Notes under the pieces: generated by a model
The model's database searches: none
Told to the model about the DNA's origin: nothing
What the model saw: only the letters and a program-made list of their open reading frames with translations
Shown: positions 60,873 through 64,000 of the stretch, in pieces
Layout of the letters: the number at the start of each line of letters is the position of its first letter
Numbering within the stretch: the stretch's first letter is position 1
Origin: PALSA-505 sp036502085
Lineage (GTDB): Bacteria > Actinomycetota > Actinomycetes > Streptosporangiales > Streptosporangiaceae
DNA length: 64,000 nucleotides
NCBI GenBank assembly: GCA_036502085.1
Contig: DASXZD010000023.1
Location: 21,230-85,229, forward strand
Reading direction: 5' to 3'
Program-made: the position numbers and the translations under genes

Positions 60873-63761
60873 GTGGGGACAGTGACCGGCGAGCCTGCTT
60901 CGGATTTCGCTGACCTGCTCCGGCAGCTGAGGAGAGGGGCCCGGCTGACCCAGGAGGAGTTAGCGGCGACGGCCGGCCTGGGCCTGCGGACGATTCAGGA
61001 CCTGGAGGAGCGGCGCCACCGGACCGCGCATAAGCCCACCGCGGAGCGGCTGGCGGACGCGCTGAGCCTGGCCGGGCCGGTGCGCGGGCTCTTCGTCAAG
61101 GCCGCCACCGGGCGGGGCCTGGCCGCCGAGGTGCTGGCAGGCCGGCTGGCGGCCGGGGCAGGCGGACCGGCCGCGACGATGGGCGGCCCGGCGGCTGCGG
61201 TCCTGGTGCCGCGGGAGCTGCCGGCCGATGTCGGCGCGTTCACCGGCCGGGCCGACGAGCTGGCCGAGCTGGACGCCCTGCTGCCCGCGCAGTTGATGTC
61301 GGCACGGGCGCCGGGACCGGTGGTGATCTCGGCGGTGTCGGGTACCGCGGGGGCGGGCAAGACCGCACTGGCGGTGCACTGGGCGCACCGGGTGGCCGCG
61401 GACTTTCCCGATGGCCAGCTCTACGTCAACCTGCGCGGCTACGACCCCGACCAGCCCGTGCCTGCCGCCGAAGCGCTGGCCGGGTTCCTCAGCGCGCTGG
61501 GGACGGCCGGTGTCGACATCCCGGCCGACGAGGCGGCGCGCGCCGCCCGGTACCGGTCGCTGGTGTCGGCCCGGCGGCTGCTGGTGGTGCTGGACAACGC
61601 GGCCACCGAAGAGCAGGTGCGGCCGCTGCTGCCCGGCAGCACGTCCGTGATGGTGCTGGTGACCAGCCGGGACACGCTGCCCGGGCTGGTGGCCAGGGAC
61701 GGCGCCCGCCGCCTGGATCTGGATCTGCTGCCGGCCGGCGACGCGGTCGCGCTGCTGCGCACCCTGATCGGGGACCGGGTGGACGCCGACCCCCAGTCCG
61801 CGGCGGCACTGGCCCGCCTGTGCGCCCGGCTGCCGCTCGCGCTGCGGGTGGCCGCGGAGCTGGCCGCGGCCCGGCCGGACTGGCCGCTGGCCGAGCTGGC
61901 CGCCGAGCTGGCCGGCGAGGGGGACCGGCTGGAGCTGCTGGACGCCGGCGGCGACCCGCGGGGCGCGGTGGCCAGCGTGCTGTCCTGGTCGTACCGGCAC
62001 CTGCCGGCCGGTGCCGCCGCGATGTTCCGGCTGCTCGGCTTGCATCCGGGCCAGGATTGGGACCGGTATGCGGCCGCCGCGCTGGCCGGCACGACGCTGG
62101 GCCAGGCCGGGCAGCTGCTCGGCCTGCTGGCCAGGGCGCACCTGATCCAGCCCGCAGGCGGCCGTTACGGCATGCACGACCTGCTGCGCGCCTATGCGGC
62201 GGGGCAGGCCGCCGCCCGCGACACCGAAGAGGCGCGGCGGGCCGCGCTGACCAGGCTGTTCGACTACTACCTGGCCACCTGCGCGGCCGCGATGGACTGC
62301 CTGGCGCTGGCCGAGCGGCACCACCGGCCCGACCCGCCGCCGGCCGGGACGCCTGTCCCCGGCTTCGGCGACCCGGCCGCCGCCCGGGCCTGGCTCGACA
62401 CCGAGCTGGCTACGCTGGTAGCGGTGGCCACGTATACAGTCAGCCACGGCTGGCCCGGGCACACGATCCGGCTGGCCCAGACGCTGCACCGGTACTTCGA
62501 CGGCGTGGATGACACGGCGGGCCTGACCATCTGCCGGCACGCGCTGGCAGCCGCCGAGGACGCCGGCGACCGCGACGCCCAGGCCCGCACGCTCACCACG
62601 CTGGGCGTGATCTACGGCCGGCGGGGCAGCTACCAGCGGGCCGCCGACTGCCACCAGCAGGCCTTCGCGCTGGCCCGCGACACCGGCGACCGGCTCACCC
62701 AGGGGTGGGCGCTGGGCAACCTCGGCCTCATTCACGATCAGCAGGGCCGCTACCAGCAGGCCGCTAGGTGCCACCGGCAGGCGCTGGCCCTCTACCGTGA
62801 GCTCGGCGACGTGACCGGCGAGTCGATCACGCTGTCCAACCTGGGCCTGGTCTGCCTGCGGCAGGGCCGCTACCAGCGGGCGGCCGGCTACATGCGGCAG
62901 GCGATCAGGCTGTACCGCCGGGCCGGGCACCGATTCGGCGAGGCCATCGCGCTGACCAACCTCGGCGAGGTGTGCTACCGGCAGGGCGACTACCAGCAGG
63001 CCGCGGACCACCAGGCCCAGGCTCTGACGCTGTCGCGGGACATCGGCAGCCGCCGGGTGGAAGCCTGGGCGCTGACCAGGCTGGGCGAGGTCCGGTGCCG
63101 TCAGGGCCAGCACGACCAGGCGATCGGCCGCCACCAGCAGGCGCTCGGGCTGTTTCGGGAGATCGGCGACAGCGACGGCGAGGCCGAGGCGCTGAACGGG
63201 GCGGGGGAGACCATGCTCGCCACCGGGCAGCCCGGCCAGGCCCGCGCCTTCCATATCAGCGCGCTCACCCTCACCTTCCAGACCGGCGACAAGCGTGACC
63301 AGGCCCGCGCGCTGAACGGGCTCGGCGAGATCTGCCACCTGGAGGGCCACCACGAGCAAGCCGTCGGTTACCACCAGCAGGCCTGCGCGCTATTCCGCGA
63401 GATCGGCGACCCCGGCGGGGAGGCCGAGGCGCTCAACGGGCTCGGCGAAGCCCTGCTGGCTGGCCAGCCCAGTCAGCCTAGCCAGTCCGGCGAGGCCCGC
63501 AGCTGCCACGCCAGCGCGCTCGCCCTGGCCCGCCAGACCGGCGACCGCTACCAGCAGGCCCGCGCCCACCGCGGCCTGGCCCGCGCCTGCCCGCCTGCCG
63601 CCGTCTCCGGCGCCGGCCAGCCGTACGCCGGCCAGCCCGGGCCCGGGCACGACCAGCTGGCCCTGGAGATTTACACCAGCCTCGGCGTCCCCGAGGCTGC
63701 CCGGCTGCGCACCGCCATCGGCCGGCGGCCCTCGGCGCTGACCGACAAGCCGCGCGCCTGA
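60873..63761 (+). CDS. XRE - NB-ARC - TPR signal-transduction regulator
   Basis: A 962-residue STAND-class ATPase. An N-terminal XRE-type HTH (RGARLTQEELAATAGLGLRT then IQDLEERRHRTAHKPTAERL) is followed by an NB-ARC domain with Walker A GTAGAGKTALAVHW (about 156), LLVVLDNAATEEQV and LVTSRDTLPGLVARDG, a winged-helix linker (MHDLLRAYA), and eight or nine tetratricopeptide repeats (about 560-880), each with a YQQAxxxHQQALxLxR core. Resembles AfsR/SARP-related regulators without the BTAD domain. The GTG at 60873 has GGGAGGGAG upstream. Probably an effector-gated transcription factor. Confidence 0.9.
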   Translation: MGTVTGEPASDFADLLRQLRRGARLTQEELAATAGLGLRTIQDLEERRHRTAHKPTAERLADALSLAGPVRGLFVKAATGRGLAAEVLAGRLAAGAGGPAATMGGPAAAVLVPRELPADVGAFTGRADELAELDALLPAQLMSARAPGPVVISAVSGTAGAGKTALAVHWAHRVAADFPDGQLYVNLRGYDPDQPVPAAEALAGFLSALGTAGVDIPADEAARAARYRSLVSARRLLVVLDNAATEEQVRPLLPGSTSVMVLVTSRDTLPGLVARDGARRLDLDLLPAGDAVALLRTLIGDRVDADPQSAAALARLCARLPLALRVAAELAAARPDWPLAELAAELAGEGDRLELLDAGGDPRGAVASVLSWSYRHLPAGAAAMFRLLGLHPGQDWDRYAAAALAGTTLGQAGQLLGLLARAHLIQPAGGRYGMHDLLRAYAAGQAAARDTEEARRAALTRLFDYYLATCAAAMDCLALAERHHRPDPPPAGTPVPGFGDPAAARAWLDTELATLVAVATYTVSHGWPGHTIRLAQTLHRYFDGVDDTAGLTICRHALAAAEDAGDRDAQARTLTTLGVIYGRRGSYQRAADCHQQAFALARDTGDRLTQGWALGNLGLIHDQQGRYQQAARCHRQALALYRELGDVTGESITLSNLGLVCLRQGRYQRAAGYMRQAIRLYRRAGHRFGEAIALTNLGEVCYRQGDYQQAADHQAQALTLSRDIGSRRVEAWALTRLGEVRCRQGQHDQAIGRHQQALGLFREIGDSDGEAEALNGAGETMLATGQPGQARAFHISALTLTFQTGDKRDQARALNGLGEICHLEGHHEQAVGYHQQACALFREIGDPGGEAEALNGLGEALLAGQPSQPSQSGEARSCHASALALARQTGDRYQQARAHRGLARACPPAAVSGAGQPYAGQPGPGHDQLALEIYTSLGVPEAARLRTAIGRRPSALTDKPRA

Positions 63762-63810
63762 CCGGGGCCGGATGCTGATCATTTCACCAGGATGGCGCTC
63801 CTCGCGGGCA

Positions 63811-63841
63811 ATGGCCAACCGCGCAAATGGCCAACCGCGCA
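63811..63841 (+). repeat. 16-bp tandem direct repeat
   Basis: Two copies of ATGGCCAACCGCGCA (63811-63825, 63827-63841) separated by one base in the spacer before the last gene. Confidence 0.7.
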
Positions 63842-63856
63842 GCGGCCGGGCAGGTC

Positions 63857-64000
63857 ATGATGGATCACATGGCCCGTGTGCGTAAGCCCCCGATCCAGCC
63901 GGTGCGGCGCAAGCTGCCGCCCGCCCCGCCCGATACCCCGCGCGGTCCTGGCGACTTCCCCGCCGCCCGGCTGATCCCGCTGCCCGGTCACGGCCCGGAG
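63857..64000 (+). CDS. Start of a hypothetical protein, truncated by window end
   Basis: An open frame of 48 codons to the edge, beginning MMDHMARVRKPPIQPVRRKL and continuing with Pro/Arg-rich sequence (PPAPPDTPRGPGDFPAARL). Codon third positions are strongly GC, as in real genes here. ATGs at 63857, 63860 and 63869 are all possible starts, and no strong ribosome binding site is seen. No family can be given. Confidence 0.5.
   Translation, partial: MMDHMARVRKPPIQPVRRKLPPAPPDTPRGPGDFPAARLIPLPGHGPE

Noticed and set aside
60960..63374. 804-codon minus-strand open frame
   Set aside because: Antisense shadow of the NB-ARC-TPR gene; low-complexity translation without domains.
1..64000. Biosynthetic gene cluster, prophage or integrated element
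   Set aside because: No polyketide/peptide synthetase modules, integrase, terminase, tRNA-linked attachment site or transposase could be recognised.

Overview
The window is very GC-rich, gene-dense DNA from an actinobacterium, most likely a filamentous one of the Streptosporangiales/Streptomycetales type. Support for this comes from a WhiB1-type protein, a SigB/F/G-family sigma factor with its RsbW-like partner, a nickel superoxide dismutase with its SodX peptidase, a fused Kgd 2-oxoglutarate dehydrogenase followed by a DUF6104 protein, an XRE/DUF5753-DUF397-ATPase locus, and many GTG or leaderless starts. I did not recognise any tRNA, rRNA, CRISPR array, insertion sequence or phage region.

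Layout. 1-2.5 kb: biotin genes bioF - GntR(UTRA) regulator - bioD (cut by the window edge), all coupled by 4-nt overlaps. 2.8-4.3 kb: PdtaS-like sensor kinase. 4.3-6.4 kb: whiB1 with a CRP-like site, a diacylglycerol-kinase-like gene and a small membrane protein. 6.4-7.8 kb: sigma factor and RsbW-like protein. 8.0-8.8 kb: divergent sodN/sodX. 8.9-10.6 kb: APC permease. 11.5-13.8 kb: malic enzyme and an MDR oxidoreductase. 13.9-16 kb: DUF4097-PadR operon. 16.2-20.3 kb: kgd and a DUF6104 gene. 20.6-24.2 kb: a BlaI-like repressor and a large one-pass membrane protein with Asp-box repeats. 24.2-27.2 kb: CN-hydrolase, aminotransferase, ferredoxin, methyltransferase. 27.2-31.6 kb: a glycan-type cluster (alpha/alpha-toroid protein, methyltransferase, GT4, GDP-mannose dehydratase). 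31.7-35.2 kb: VIT-family transporter, cysteine dioxygenase, LacI and PadR regulators. 35.5-40.8 kb: a histidine/phenylalanine ammonia-lyase homologue with an altered cofactor motif, divergent from a complete OpuC-type osmolyte ABC transporter. 41-42.6 kb: two secreted proteins. 42.6-51 kb: histidine utilisation genes hutU - M20 amidohydrolase - hutF, then hutI, interrupted by a DUF222-HNH gene with a collagen-like repeat. 51.2-55.1 kb: ATPase/DUF397/XRE/DUF397-like/DUF574 regulatory locus. 55.2-58.5 kb: flavin reductase, SppA and a Nudix-NYN fusion. 58.5-64 kb: MFS remnant, phosphoesterase, PstS-like protein, XRE-NB-ARC-TPR regulator and the start of another gene.

How genes work together. Histidine can be read as going through urocanate (HutU), imidazolonepropionate (HutI), formiminoglutamate (HutF) and N-formylglutamate. 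The last step has no HutG here, and the M20 amidohydrolase embedded in the operon is the obvious candidate. The first step has no canonical HutH in the window: the only homologue has Gly-Thr-Gly where the Ala-Ser-Gly of the MIO cofactor is expected.

The most novel-looking signals are non-coding: (i) two copies of a 57-bp unit, each with two CACTTCT-N8-AGAAG dyads at exactly 35-bp spacing, upstream of the ATPase gene; (ii) a shared TGTGAnnCACA operator in front of both the ATPase and the XRE gene; (iii) a four-member family of intergenic hairpins all starting CATGATNNNGAAG but with different stems; and (iv) two genes whose best start is CTG with a strong ribosome binding site.
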